From positions 1,178,001 through 1,242,000 of the forward strand of contig NZ_SNYO01000001.1 of NCBI RefSeq assembly GCF_004363095.1: a DNA stretch of 64,000 bases. The letters run 5' to 3'. The notes below the pieces were generated by a model. It searched no databases, had not been told where the DNA came from, and worked only from the letters and a program-made list of their open reading frames with translations. Source of the stretch: Actinomycetospora succinea (GTDB lineage Bacteria; Actinomycetota; Actinomycetes; Mycobacteriales; Pseudonocardiaceae). This document shows, in pieces, positions 9,896 through 18,244 of the stretch; the first letter of the stretch is position 1, and each line of letters starts with the position of its first letter. Both the position numbers and the translations under genes were made by a program.

Positions 9896-11248
9896 ATGAC
9901 CGACCTCGCCGGGGATCTCGGCGCCCACGACGACGAGCAGCGCACCCGGCTCATCGTCGACACGCTCGCCGACGCGTTCGCCGAGCTCATGACCGAGGCG
10001 CCCGCGGCGTTCCGGAACAAGTTCCGCAAGATGGCCGCCGAGCCGTTCGCGTTCTACCGGGGCAGCGCGGCGCTCTACTACGCCGACGTCGCCCGCCTCG
10101 ACGACCCGTGGGTCGACGAGCGGACGCGGCGCGTGTGGATCCAGGGCGACCTGCACGCCGAGAACTTCGGCACCTACCTCGACGGCAACGGCGTGCTCGT
10201 CTTCGACGTCAACGACTTCGACGAGGCGTACGTCGGCCCGTGGACCTGGGACCTGCGCCGGCTGGTCGCGAGCGTCGCCCTGCTCGGCTGGTCCAAGGCG
10301 TTCTCCGACGCCGACATCGACGCCCTGAACGCCGCCTACCTGCGCGGGTACCTCGGCGCCGTGCGCTCGTTCTCCGGCGGCTCGGGGGAGCGGGAGTTCG
10401 CGCTGACCCGGCGGAACACCGAGGGCCCGATCCACCAGGCGCTGCAGCGCTCGCGCGAGAGCAGCCGGCGCGGGCTGCTCGACAGGCTCACCGAGATCGA
10501 GGGCGAGGACCGGGTCTTCCGCGCCGGGCCCGGGGTGCGCCGGCTCGACGACGAGGAGCGCGCCGAGGTCGTCGCCGCCTACGAGGCCTACCTCGACACG
10601 ATCCCGCCGGCCAAGCGCTGGCCCGACCCGGCCTACGGCGTGCACGACGTCGTCGGGCGCAGCGGCTTCGGCATCGGCAGCGCGGGCCTGCCGGCCTACA
10701 ACGTGCTCATCGAGGGCCCGAACGAGGCGCTCGACAACGACATCGTGCTGTCGATGAAGCAGGCGGTGCGCGCCGCGCCGAGCCGGGTGGTCGACGACCC
10801 CGAGGTGGCGGCGGGGTTCCGCCACCACGGCCACCGGACGGCCCTGTCGCGCCGGGCGCTGCAGGCGCACGCCGACAGGCTGCTCGGCTGGACCGAGCTG
10901 CGCGGCGTCGGCTACGTCGTCAGCGAGCTCTCGCCCTACGAGAACGACCTCGACTGGGACGACCTCACCGAGCCCCGCGAGCTGCGCGACGTCCTGCACC
11001 ACCTCGGGCGGGCCACCGCGCGGGCGCACTGCGTCTCCGACGCCGACGCCGAGCAGGGGCTGGTCACCACACAGGTCGAGGACGCGATCCTCGCCGCCGT
11101 CGGCGACCGGGAGGACGCGTTCGTCGACGACCTCGTCGCGTTCGGGCGGGCCTACGCGGGCGTGGTGCGCGACGACCACCGCCGCTTCGTCGAGGCGTTC
11201 CGCGCCGACCGTGTGCCGGGCGTCTCGAGCACGGAGGAGTCGCTGTAG
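9896..11248 (+). CDS. DUF2252 protein, kinase-like fold
   Basis: Protein of 450 aa from the ATG at 9896, family DUF2252, function not established. It carries motifs like those of aminoglycoside/choline kinases: the catalytic-loop-like IQGDLHAENFG near residue 82 and the metal-site-like FDVNDFDEA about 20 residues later, then WDLRRLVAS. A late RATARAH helix is also typical of the family. It sits 19 bp after hemY and 21 bp before hemQ, on the same strand, so it is probably co-transcribed with the haem genes. Whether it acts on a haem precursor or only shares the operon cannot be told from sequence. No membrane segments. Confidence 0.85.
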   Translation: MTDLAGDLGAHDDEQRTRLIVDTLADAFAELMTEAPAAFRNKFRKMAAEPFAFYRGSAALYYADVARLDDPWVDERTRRVWIQGDLHAENFGTYLDGNGVLVFDVNDFDEAYVGPWTWDLRRLVASVALLGWSKAFSDADIDALNAAYLRGYLGAVRSFSGGSGEREFALTRRNTEGPIHQALQRSRESSRRGLLDRLTEIEGEDRVFRAGPGVRRLDDEERAEVVAAYEAYLDTIPPAKRWPDPAYGVHDVVGRSGFGIGSAGLPAYNVLIEGPNEALDNDIVLSMKQAVRAAPSRVVDDPEVAAGFRHHGHRTALSRRALQAHADRLLGWTELRGVGYVVSELSPYENDLDWDDLTEPRELRDVLHHLGRATARAHCVSDADAEQGLVTTQVEDAILAAVGDREDAFVDDLVAFGRAYAGVVRDDHRRFVEAFRADRVPGVSSTEESL

Positions 11249-11269
11249 CCCCGGGAACGCAGTGGCACG

Positions 11270-11971
11270 ATGGACGGCGTGGCCAGGCTGAACTACGACG
11301 AGCTGAACTCGACGATCCGCTACGCCATGTGGTCGGTGTTCCGCACCGACCCGGCGCGCCTGCCCGAGGACCGCGCGGCCCTCGGCGAGGAGGTCGCCGG
11401 CGTGCTCGAGCAGGCCGAGGGCAAGGGCGTCGCGGTCCGCGGGCTCTACGACCTCGCCGGCATGCGCGCCGACGCCGACTGGATGGTCTGGACCCACGCC
11501 CCGGACATCGAGTCGCTGCAGGCCACCTACACGTCGCTGCGGCGCACGGCGCTCGGGCGCGCGTCGACGCCGGTGTGGTCGTCGACGGCGCTGCACCGGC
11601 CCGCGGAGTTCAACAAGAGCCACCTGCCGGCGTTCGTCGCGGGGGAGGAGCCCAAGGGCTACCTCTGCCTCTACCCGTTCGTCCGCTCGCTGGACTGGTA
11701 CCTGCTCCCCGACGAGGAGCGGCGCACCATGCTCGCCGACCACGGCAAGGCCGCCCGGGGCTACGCCGACGTGCGCGCCAACACCGTGCCCGCGTTCGCG
11801 CTCGGCGACTACGAGTGGATCCTCGCCTTCGAGTCCGACCAGCTCGACCGCATCGTCGACCTCATGCGCGACCTGCGGGCCACCGAGGCGCGGCGGCACG
11901 TGCGCGAGGAGATCCCCTTCTTCACGGGCCCGCGCGTCTCACCGGAGCAGCTCGTCACCTCCTTGCCGTAA
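11270..11971 (+). CDS. hemQ: Coproheme decarboxylase (ChdC/HemQ)
   Basis: Peroxide-dependent enzyme that turns coproheme III into haem b, the final step of the coproporphyrin-dependent pathway. The protein is 233 aa and belongs to the chlorite-dismutase superfamily. His118, Tyr135 (in [11 protein letters not shown]) and His158 (in [10 protein letters not shown]) lie at the numbers I recall for the distal base, catalytic Tyr and proximal haem ligand of the Corynebacterium enzyme. Start ATG at 11270. It closes the hemE-hemY-DUF2252-hemQ unit. Function is secure. Confidence 0.95.
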   Translation: MDGVARLNYDELNSTIRYAMWSVFRTDPARLPEDRAALGEEVAGVLEQAEGKGVAVRGLYDLAGMRADADWMVWTHAPDIESLQATYTSLRRTALGRASTPVWSSTALHRPAEFNKSHLPAFVAGEEPKGYLCLYPFVRSLDWYLLPDEERRTMLADHGKAARGYADVRANTVPAFALGDYEWILAFESDQLDRIVDLMRDLRATEARRHVREEIPFFTGPRVSPEQLVTSLP

Positions 11972-12065
11972 CCGCTGCCGTCACGCCCCACCGTCCGCCG
12001 TACCGGACGAGCCGTACATCGATCAAGTAGTCGCTTCACGCAACGCGACATGACATATTCCGTGT

Positions 12066-12380
12066 GTGGCGACCGTCGGCTTCCTGCACGTGGCGGCCGA
12101 GCACGTCCGCGAGGCGCGGCGCCTGCTCGCCGAGCACGCGCCCGGGGTCGTCGACGTCCACCTGGTCGATCGCAACCTGCTGACGCCCGGTCCCGACATC
12201 GCGACCCGCGTGGCCGCCCGGGTGGGCGAGCTGGTCGGGCGTGACGTCGACGCCGTGATCTGCACCTGGCCGTACCTCACCGACCTCGTCGTGCGCGTCG
12301 CCCGCGAGCGCGGCCTCGCCGCCGCGGGCGTCGAGGAGCTCATGGCCCCGGCCGGTGGGGTGCTCGCCCTCAGCCGGTGA
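12066..12380 (+). CDS. Half-length Asp/Glu-racemase-like protein
   Basis: Small protein of 104 aa starting at GTG 12066. The opening VGFLHVAAEHV, the LAEHAPGVVDVHLVDRNLL stretch and the AVICTWPYLTDLV segment with one Cys resemble the first half of small aspartate/glutamate-racemase-like proteins. Those normally run to about 200 residues and use two Cys. Here only the first half and one Cys are present, and the reading frame ends cleanly without sign of a frameshifted remainder. It may be a degenerate remnant or a reduced binding domain. It converges with the PH-domain gene, with 3 bp between stops. Confidence 0.6.
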   Translation: MATVGFLHVAAEHVREARRLLAEHAPGVVDVHLVDRNLLTPGPDIATRVAARVGELVGRDVDAVICTWPYLTDLVVRVARERGLAAAGVEELMAPAGGVLALSR

Positions 12381-12383
12381 ACC

Positions 12384-12806
12384 TCAGTCGATGAGGTGCC
12401 AGGTGATGAGGTCGTGGATCTCCGCGGCCTGCTCCTCGCCGCGGCACGTCACCTCGTAGAAGGTCCTCCCGACCTGGATCGCGACGGTGCGGGAGAAGAT
12501 CGGCTCGTCCTCCGACGAGACGTACGAGACGGTCGTGATGCGGCTGTAGGGCGCGGTGATCAGCGCCGCGCGCCCGCCGGGGAACGCCGTGTCCAGCAGG
12601 ATGACGCGGCGGTTGGTGATGCCGCACAGCGCGATGCCGGCGCTCTCGCTCGAGTAGACGCCGTCGATCTGCTCCTCGGGCATGAGGCAGTCGCGGATGA
12701 CGTCGTACTGGACCGTCTCGTCGAAGCGCGGCAGACGGGCCGAGAGCGGGTGGGGGCGGCGCGGGTGGTGGTCCTGTGCGTTACCGGGTCGGAGCGGGTG
12801 GCCCAT
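12384..12806 (-). CDS. Bacterial PH-domain protein
   Basis: Protein of 140 aa. Residues about 45-135 read as a bacterial pleckstrin-like (bPH) fold: EQIDGVYSSESAGIALCGITNRRVILLDT, then ITTVSYVSSEDEPIF, ending in a helix QAAEIHDLITWHL. A basic, His/Pro-rich tail of about 35 residues precedes it. ATG at 12806 is preceded by AGAGGA at a workable distance, so I prefer it to the farther upstream ATG at 12890. No membrane segment. Such domains often act in envelope or stress contexts, but the role here is unknown. Confidence 0.65.
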   Translation of the reverse strand: MGHPLRPGNAQDHHPRRPHPLSARLPRFDETVQYDVIRDCLMPEEQIDGVYSSESAGIALCGITNRRVILLDTAFPGGRAALITAPYSRITTVSYVSSEDEPIFSRTVAIQVGRTFYEVTCRGEEQAAEIHDLITWHLID

Positions 12807-12973
12807 CGACGGCTTCGTCCTCTCTGCACGCGGTGGCTCGGGCGCGAGGCGGTTGGCCGTCTCCCGACGGTAGTGATCCTGCCGGTCCACGCCCTCCCTC
12901 GGTGGCGTCGGACACCGGTGTCGGCGCCGAAAACCTCGCTGCGGACCCGCTGACTAGGCCGTTCGGAGCAGGA
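12807..12973. promoter_or_regulatory. Promoter gap with 12-bp perfect palindrome (12911-12922)
   Basis: Gene-free 167 bp upstream of the PH-domain gene. It contains GACACCGGTGTC at 12911-12922, a perfect 12-bp palindrome about 105 bp from the PH gene start, a possible repressor site. A 10-bp inverted repeat (GTGATCCTGC at 12872, GCAGGATCAC at 12968) spans the gap, but its wide spacing makes it weak evidence. No promoter hexamers assigned. Confidence 0.3.
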
Positions 12974-13717
12974 TCACGGCTGCGTGCGGTACTCCAGGAG
13001 CAGGTGCTGGCCCCAGCGCGCCATCGACAGCGGCCGGACGGTCTCCGGGTGCGCGTCCACCCACTCCCAGACCGCGCGCAGCTCGGCGTCGTGGTCGAAG
13101 AGGTCGTCGAAGTAGACGAGCGTGCCGGGGCGCAGGTGCTGCTCGAGCCAGTCGAGCACCTCGCGCGTGCTCGAGTAGAGGTCGCAGTCGACGTTGACGA
13201 CCAGCTCGTCGTGCGGGGGCAGCTCCCGGCCCGGCAGCGTGTCGGAGAACCACCCGGGCACGATCTCCACGCGCGGGTCGTCGATCTGCGGGACCCGCCC
13301 GGTGGCGAAGCTGCCGGCCGGGGCGTCGGCGTGCCAGTCGCCGGGCAGGCCGTCGAAGCTGTCGAACCCGATCATGCGGGCGCCGGGGGCGGCGAGGTGC
13401 TCGCTCCACCAGCGCAGGGTCCGGCCCTCGTGCACGCCGAACTCGAGGTAGAGCGGGCGCGGCGAGCGCAGGCGCTCCACGATCTCGCCGAACACGGCGA
13501 ACCGGTCGCCGCGGTTGGGGACGTGCGCCTCCAGGCCGCCGATCCAGCTGCCCTGCTCGAGCGCCCCGAGAACCGTGCGCAGCCCGGTCAGCTGGCGCGG
13601 CGTGAGCTGGCGGCCCGCGGCCACGAGCAGGCGGCGGGGTTGGATCGGGGCGAGGTGGCGGGCGAGGGTCCGCATCACCAGACGGGGACCCTCGCGGGAC
13701 GTCAGCGTCGCAGTCAT
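12974..13717 (-). CDS. Class I SAM-dependent methyltransferase (TylF-like)
   Basis: Protein of 247 aa with a Rossmann methyltransferase core. Motif I-like LYLEFGVHEGRTLRWW is near residue 95, an acidic turn IGFDSFDGLPGDW follows, then VVNVDCDLYSST and LVYFDDLFDH. The FDSFDGLP and DCDLYSST segments are those of TylF/macrocin-O-methyltransferase-like enzymes. The substrate is unknown and there is no biosynthetic cluster beside it. I chose ATG 13717 (MTATLT); an ATG at 13756 would add 13 residues. It lies downstream of msrB on the same strand. Confidence 0.75.
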   Translation of the reverse strand: MTATLTSREGPRLVMRTLARHLAPIQPRRLLVAAGRQLTPRQLTGLRTVLGALEQGSWIGGLEAHVPNRGDRFAVFGEIVERLRSPRPLYLEFGVHEGRTLRWWSEHLAAPGARMIGFDSFDGLPGDWHADAPAGSFATGRVPQIDDPRVEIVPGWFSDTLPGRELPPHDELVVNVDCDLYSSTREVLDWLEQHLRPGTLVYFDDLFDHDAELRAVWEWVDAHPETVRPLSMARWGQHLLLEYRTQP

Positions 13718-13784
13718 CGGCCGGATAGCGTAACGAGCGACCGACGAACGAAACACCCCCGGGGGATGTCCCGGGCTTCGGGTC

Positions 13785-14210
13785 TCAGCCGGCCGGCTCC
13801 AGGTGCAGGCTCACCGAGTTCATGCAGTAGCGCTGGTCGGTGGGCGTGCCGTAGCCCTCGCCGCTGAAGACGTGGCCGAGGTGCGAGTGGCAGGTCGCGC
13901 ACAGGACCTCGACGCGCGTCATGCCCATGGCGCGGTCCTCGCGCAGGATCACGTTGTCGTCGGCGGACGGCGCGTAGAACGACGGCCACCCGCAGTGCGA
14001 GGCGAACTTGGTCTCGGAACGGAAGAGCTCGGCGCCGCAGGCACGGCAGGAGTACACACCCTCGGTGAAGACCTCGTCGTACTCGCCGGTGAACGGGCGC
14101 TCGGTCCCGGCCTGGCGCAGCACCTGGTACTCCTCGGGCGTGAGCTGCTCGCGCCACTCCGCGTCGGACTTGCTGACCTTCGGGGTGCCGATCGAGGCGT
14201 CACTGCTCAT
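13785..14210 (-). CDS. msrB: Peptide-methionine (R)-S-oxide reductase
   Basis: Repairs methionine-R-sulfoxide in proteins using thioredoxin; cytosolic, 141 aa, standard length. Two CxxC zinc pairs are present (YSCRACG and LCATCHS), plus the GWPSFY segment and the catalytic Cys129 in RYCMNS. Most family members read RYCINS, so the Met is a minor variation. Start ATG at 14210. The small membrane-protein gene and ohrR are just beyond its start, which gives the stretch a peroxide-stress flavour. Confidence 0.95.
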   Translation of the reverse strand: MSSDASIGTPKVSKSDAEWREQLTPEEYQVLRQAGTERPFTGEYDEVFTEGVYSCRACGAELFRSETKFASHCGWPSFYAPSADDNVILREDRAMGMTRVEVLCATCHSHLGHVFSGEGYGTPTDQRYCMNSVSLHLEPAG

Positions 14211-14238
14211 GCATCCAGGCTAATACGGCGCGCCACCG

Positions 14239-14586
14239 TCAGAGGGCCGTGCTCAGGACCACCTCGAGCACTTCGAAGATCACGAAGCCGGTGCCCAGGA
14301 GCACCAGCGTGACCAGCACGATCGCCGCGAGGCGACGGGTGCCGTCCGCCCGGTTGGCCGAGTCCGCGAAGTCGCGGACCCCGGCCAGTTGACCCTCCAC
14401 GGTGAACGCGGCCGGCCCGACGTGCTCCATCCGGTCGAGGTGCGCGGCGAAGGCCCGCGCCTCGGGGTCGTCCGGGTCCAGGCCGATGAGGTCGTCGGCG
14501 AAACGCCCGGGCGGGCCCGCGGGCTCGTCGGCCCCCGACCCGGATGTCCCGGAAACGCCCCCACCTGGGCCTTTCGACGCACTCAT
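14239..14586 (-). CDS. Small protein with one C-terminal membrane helix
   Basis: Unrecognised protein of 115 aa. The N-terminal 35 residues are Gly/Ser/Pro-rich; a charged soluble part follows (LIGLDPDDPEARAFAAHL). A single hydrophobic helix near residues 85-110 ends the chain, so it is probably tail-anchored with its N terminus inside. Start ATG at 14586, divergent from ohrR with 48 bp between starts. The shared promoter region with OhrR could make it an OhrR target, but no operator is obvious. Confidence 0.6.
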   Translation of the reverse strand: MSASKGPGGGVSGTSGSGADEPAGPPGRFADDLIGLDPDDPEARAFAAHLDRMEHVGPAAFTVEGQLAGVRDFADSANRADGTRRLAAIVLVTLVLLGTGFVIFEVLEVVLSTAL

Positions 14587-14634
14587 CGCCCCACGGTAAC
14601 CCGCACCACTTCCCGTCGGGCCTACCCTGTCGGC

Positions 14635-15120
14635 ATGAGCACGGACACCTCGGCGACTTCGGCGGCGTGCACGACGCTCGACGCACAGCTGTGCTTCGCG
14701 CTGCACGACGCCTCCCGCGCGATCGCGGCCTCGTACCGGCGCGGGCTCGCTCCGCTCGGGCTCACCTACAGCCAGTACGTCGTGCTGCTCGTGCTCTGGG
14801 AGCACGGCCCGACGACCATGGGGCGGCTGTGCCGCGAGCTGCACCTCGACAGCGGCACCCTCTCCCCGCTGCTGCAGCGCCTCGAGGAGCGCGGCCGGGT
14901 CCTCCGGCGGCGTCGCCCCGAGGACGAGCGCACCGTCGAGGTCACCTGCACCGCCGAGGGTGAGGCGCTGCGCGAGCCGGTGATGGCCGTGCAGCGCCGG
15001 GTGCAGGCCGACACGGGGCTCGAGATCGGCGACCTCTCGCGGCTGCGCGCCGAGCTCCAGGCGCTGGCCGACCGGCTGCGCACCGCGGACGAGACCGGGG
15101 TCACCGGCGGGGACGAGTAG
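14635..15120 (+). CDS. ohrR: OhrR-type MarR regulator (organic hydroperoxide sensor)
   Basis: MarR-family repressor of 161 aa. The N-terminal LDAQLCFALHDASRAI contains the single reactive Cys (C20) that OhrR proteins use to sense organic peroxides. The next segment, LGLTYSQYVVLLVLWE, is also OhrR-like. The winged helix follows with LHLDSGTLSPLLQRLE. The usual partner, an Ohr peroxidase gene, is not adjacent; msrB and a small membrane protein are the divergent neighbours. The polymerase gene starts 9 bp downstream. Start ATG 14635. Confidence 0.88.
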   Translation: MSTDTSATSAACTTLDAQLCFALHDASRAIAASYRRGLAPLGLTYSQYVVLLVLWEHGPTTMGRLCRELHLDSGTLSPLLQRLEERGRVLRRRRPEDERTVEVTCTAEGEALREPVMAVQRRVQADTGLEIGDLSRLRAELQALADRLRTADETGVTGGDE

Positions 15121-15129
15121 ATTGCCGCC

Positions 15130-16164
15130 GTGGCGAAGTCCCCGGCCGAGGAGATCGACGTCGACGGCCTGGCCGTCCGCATCAGCAATCCCGACAAGGT
15201 CTACTTCCCGGACCGCGGGATCACCAAGCGGCAGGTCGTCGAGCACTACGTGGCGGTCCGCGAGCCGCTGCTCGCGGTGCTCTACGAGCGCCCGACGCAC
15301 CTCAAGCGGTTCGTCGACGGGGTGACCGGCGAGTTCTTCTACCAGAAGCGCGTGCCCAAGGGCGCTCCCGAGTGGGTCGACACCGTCGAGGTCCGCTTCC
15401 CCTCCGGCCGGCCCGCCACCGAGATCTGCCCGACGCGCACCGCGGTGCTGCCGTGGGCGGCGAACCTCGGCACCTTCGACTTCCACCCCTGGCCGGTGCG
15501 CCGCGGGCAGGTCGACCAGCCCGACGAGCTGCGCATCGACCTCGACCCGCAGCCGGGCACCGACTTCGCCGACGCGGTGCGTGTCGCGGGGGTGCTGCGC
15601 GAGGTCCTCGACGACGCCGGCCTGCACGGACGTCCGAAGACCTCCGGCGGGCGCGGCATCCACGTGCTGGTGCCGGTGCGCCCGGACTGGGACTTCGTCG
15701 GCGTCCGCCGCGCGGTGATCGCGCTGGCCCGCGAGGTCTGCCGGCGCATCCCCGAGCAGGCCACCGTGGACTGGTGGAAGGAGGAGCGCGGCGAGCGCGT
15801 CTTCCTCGACTACAACCAGGCCGCCCGCGACCGCACGATCGCCTCGGCGTGGTCGGTGCGCGGCACCCCGCGCGCGACGGTGTCGATGCCGCTGCGCTGG
15901 GAGGAGCTGCCCGACGTCGACCCCGACGACTTCGACGTCCTCACCGCCGCCGGCGTCCTGGCCGAGCGCGGCGACGCGCTCGCGGGCCTGCACGACGACC
16001 CCGGCAGCCTCGAGACGGTCCTGGAGTGGGTCGAGCGCGACCAGCGCGACCACGACCTCGGCGACCTGCCCTACCCGCCCGAGTACCCCAAGATGCCGGG
16101 CGAGCCGAAGCGCGTGCAGCCCAGCCGGAGCCGGGCGGACACCACGGGGAAGACGGTCACCTGA
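15130..16164 (+). CDS. Stand-alone LigD-type DNA polymerase/primase domain
   Basis: 344 aa, matching the polymerase domain (PolDom) of bacterial LigD, which fills gaps and adds nucleotides during non-homologous end joining. Signature: metal-binding D137 and D139 in LRIDLDPQPG, SGGRGIHVLVP, and a further Asp in VFLDYNQAARDRTIA. There is no ligase or phosphoesterase domain, and no Ku or ligase gene in the window, so the other NHEJ parts must be elsewhere or absent. GTG start at 15130. An AlkZ-like gene begins 5 bp after its stop, so this looks like a repair operon, perhaps with ohrR. Confidence 0.9.
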   Translation: MAKSPAEEIDVDGLAVRISNPDKVYFPDRGITKRQVVEHYVAVREPLLAVLYERPTHLKRFVDGVTGEFFYQKRVPKGAPEWVDTVEVRFPSGRPATEICPTRTAVLPWAANLGTFDFHPWPVRRGQVDQPDELRIDLDPQPGTDFADAVRVAGVLREVLDDAGLHGRPKTSGGRGIHVLVPVRPDWDFVGVRRAVIALAREVCRRIPEQATVDWWKEERGERVFLDYNQAARDRTIASAWSVRGTPRATVSMPLRWEELPDVDPDDFDVLTAAGVLAERGDALAGLHDDPGSLETVLEWVERDQRDHDLGDLPYPPEYPKMPGEPKRVQPSRSRADTTGKTVT

Positions 16165-16169
16165 CGTCC

Positions 16170-17105
16170 GTGACGCGGGCGGACGTGATCGCGCACCGCC
16201 TGGCCGCCCAGCACCTGGACCGGCGGCTGCCAGCGGCCGCCTGGCGTGCGGCGGTCTCCTCGGGGCTGCAGGACGGCGCGCCGCGCTCCGCGGTGCTGTC
16301 CTTGTACGCGCGGGTCGCCGGGGTGCGCCCGGACGCGTGGGAGGACCCCGCCCTCGCGCAGGTGTGGGGGCCGCGCGGCGCGGTGTGGGTGGTGCCCGCG
16401 GCCGACGCCGACGTCTTCACGCTCGGGCTGATGCCCCACGACGAGCGCCTGCGCGAGGCCGCCGAGCGGGATGCGGACGCCCTCGCCGTCGCGCTGGGCG
16501 CGGCCCGGGTACGCAAGCGGGACGCGCTCGCGGCGGTCGGCGGACGCGTCGACGGGCTGCTGCGGGCCGCCACGACGGGGCGCGTGCGGATCCGCTGGGA
16601 CGGCCGGGACACGCTGGTGTGGGTCGTGCCGGCGCCGTCCACCACGGTCGATGCGGCACGCGCCGAGCTGCTGCGGCGGTTCCTCGCCGTGCTCGGACCC
16701 TCGGACGCGCCCGGGTTCGCGCGGTGGGCGGGCCTGTCACCGGCCGACGCGCAGGCGACGTGGGAGGCGGTGCCCGTCGAGGCGACCGTCCCCGCGGGTC
16801 GGGCCCCGGTGTCCGGCGTGCGCCTGCTCCCACCCGGTGACCTGTTCCTGCAGGCCCCGGACCGCGCGCTGCTGGTGCCCGACGCCGCGCACCGCCGGGC
16901 CGTGTGGCCGCTGGGCGTCGCCCAGCCCGGTGCGCTGCTCGCCGACGGCGAGATCGCCGGCACCTGGCGGCGTCGAGGTCACCGCGTGGAGGTCAGCCCG
17001 TTCGGCGACCTCGCGGAGGGAACCCGGCGGGCCGCCGAGGAGGAGGCCGCCGGGTTCCCGCTCGCGCCGGGGCGCGAGGTCGAGCTGCGCTGGTCGGACC
17101 GCTGA
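16170..17105 (+). CDS. AlkZ-like (HTH_42) DNA glycosylase family protein
   Basis: Protein of 311 aa of the winged-helix HTH_42 family, which includes AlkZ/YcaQ glycosylases that unhook interstrand crosslinks and bulky N-alkyl lesions. Visible features: RADVIAHRLAAQHL at the start, LQDGAPRSAVLSLYAR near residue 30, a middle GRVRIRWDGRDTLVWVVP, FARWAGLSPADAQ, and a C-terminal barrel-like part ending VSPFGDLAEGTR. At the place where AlkZ/YcaQ carry a catalytic QxQ or QxD, this protein reads Q-D-G, so base excision is uncertain. The GTG at 16170 is my start. It is downstream of the LigD-type polymerase, in a likely repair pair. Confidence 0.75.
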   Translation: MTRADVIAHRLAAQHLDRRLPAAAWRAAVSSGLQDGAPRSAVLSLYARVAGVRPDAWEDPALAQVWGPRGAVWVVPAADADVFTLGLMPHDERLREAAERDADALAVALGAARVRKRDALAAVGGRVDGLLRAATTGRVRIRWDGRDTLVWVVPAPSTTVDAARAELLRRFLAVLGPSDAPGFARWAGLSPADAQATWEAVPVEATVPAGRAPVSGVRLLPPGDLFLQAPDRALLVPDAAHRRAVWPLGVAQPGALLADGEIAGTWRRRGHRVEVSPFGDLAEGTRRAAEEEAAGFPLAPGREVELRWSDR

Positions 17106-18098
17106 CTAGATGGCCTCGACCTTCGGCATGATGTCGTTCTTGATCCGCTTGAGGTCGTCGAGCGTCTTCGACACCGGCACGTCGGCGAACGGCGGCCAGA
17201 TCAGCGGCATCGTCATCCCGGCCTCCTTGTAGGCCTTCAGACGGTCGGTGAGCTGCTTCTCGGTGCCGACCAGCAGGTTGGACGGGACGCCGTTGTCGCT
17301 CTGGTCCATCTCCGTGTCGGTGATGACCGTCCAGATCATGCTGCAGATCTCGAGGTCCTTGGAGCGCTTCGGGCTCCCGATCTCCTCGAACTGCTCGTCG
17401 ATGGCCTTCCGCCACTTGCCCAGGCCCTCGGGCGAGTCCTGGATGCCGATCCAGCCGTCGAGGTCGTACTTGGTGATGCGCTTCGCCGAGCGCAGCGGGT
17501 CCTTGAGCCCGCTCATGAAGATCGGCGGACGCGGCTGCTGGAGCGGCTTCGCGCCGAACCCGCACGGCTCGAAGTCGGCGAACTCGCCGTGGTACTCGAA
17601 GTGCTCGTTGGCCCAGACGCCCTGCAGGACCTCGATCGTCTCGCGGACGTGCTTGTGGCGCTTCGGGAAGATGTGCGAGGCGCTCGCGGCGGCGAACTCC
17701 TCGGGCATCCAGCCCGCGCCGAGCCCGACGTTGAGCCGGCCGTTCGACAGGTGGTCGATCGTCGCCAGCTCGGCGGCCAGGACGCCCGGCGCGCGGAACG
17801 GCGTGTCGATGATGCTCTGGCCGATGCGGATCCTCGATGTCCTCGCGGCGAGCCAGGGGAGCAGCGGGTAGCCCTGGAACCACCCGCCCGTGGAGGCGAC
17901 GGGCAGGGCGTTCGGGAGCCCGTCCATCATGCCGAACGAGTACTGCAGCCCCTCGCGGTCCGAGGCTTCCGGCACCACGATGCGGTCGAGGGTCCAGACG
18001 GAGTCGAACTCGAGCTCCTCGGCGAGATCGGTGAGGTCCTCGAGCTCCTTGATCGTCACCTCGGTGCGGAAGTTCGGCAGGTACAGAGCGAGCTTCAT
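17106..18098 (-). CDS. LLM-class F420-dependent oxidoreductase
   Basis: Luciferase-like TIM-barrel enzyme of 330 aa that probably uses coenzyme F420 for a hydride transfer. Typical segments are LEFDSVWTLDRIVVP near residue 30, RIRIGQSIIDTPFRAP, and NGRLNVGLGAGWMPEEF. Start ATG at 18098; the stop abuts the stop of the AlkZ-like gene with no bases between. Codon use is a little less GC-extreme than its neighbours (more AAG, GAC/GAG-rich). The substrate cannot be read from sequence. Another F420-type enzyme is at 25.3 kb. Confidence 0.88.
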   Translation of the reverse strand: MKLALYLPNFRTEVTIKELEDLTDLAEELEFDSVWTLDRIVVPEASDREGLQYSFGMMDGLPNALPVASTGGWFQGYPLLPWLAARTSRIRIGQSIIDTPFRAPGVLAAELATIDHLSNGRLNVGLGAGWMPEEFAAASASHIFPKRHKHVRETIEVLQGVWANEHFEYHGEFADFEPCGFGAKPLQQPRPPIFMSGLKDPLRSAKRITKYDLDGWIGIQDSPEGLGKWRKAIDEQFEEIGSPKRSKDLEICSMIWTVITDTEMDQSDNGVPSNLLVGTEKQLTDRLKAYKEAGMTMPLIWPPFADVPVSKTLDDLKRIKNDIMPKVEAI

Positions 18099-18244
18099 CG
18101 GGGAACGGCCTCCTCGCCGTGCGTGTGGCGGGTCACATCGCGCTGGGAGAACGCTCCCGTACCTGTTGATCAGAAGCAAGCGGGTCGCGCGCAACCAGCC
18201 GCAGGTGATCGCCTGTTCGCGGAGGGGATCGGGAGAATGATCCG

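Noticed and set aside
12872-12977. 10-bp inverted repeat (GTGATCCTGC / GCAGGATCAC) across the gap
   Set aside because: The arms are 86 bp apart and one runs into a coding end; no operator or terminator of this geometry is convincing.
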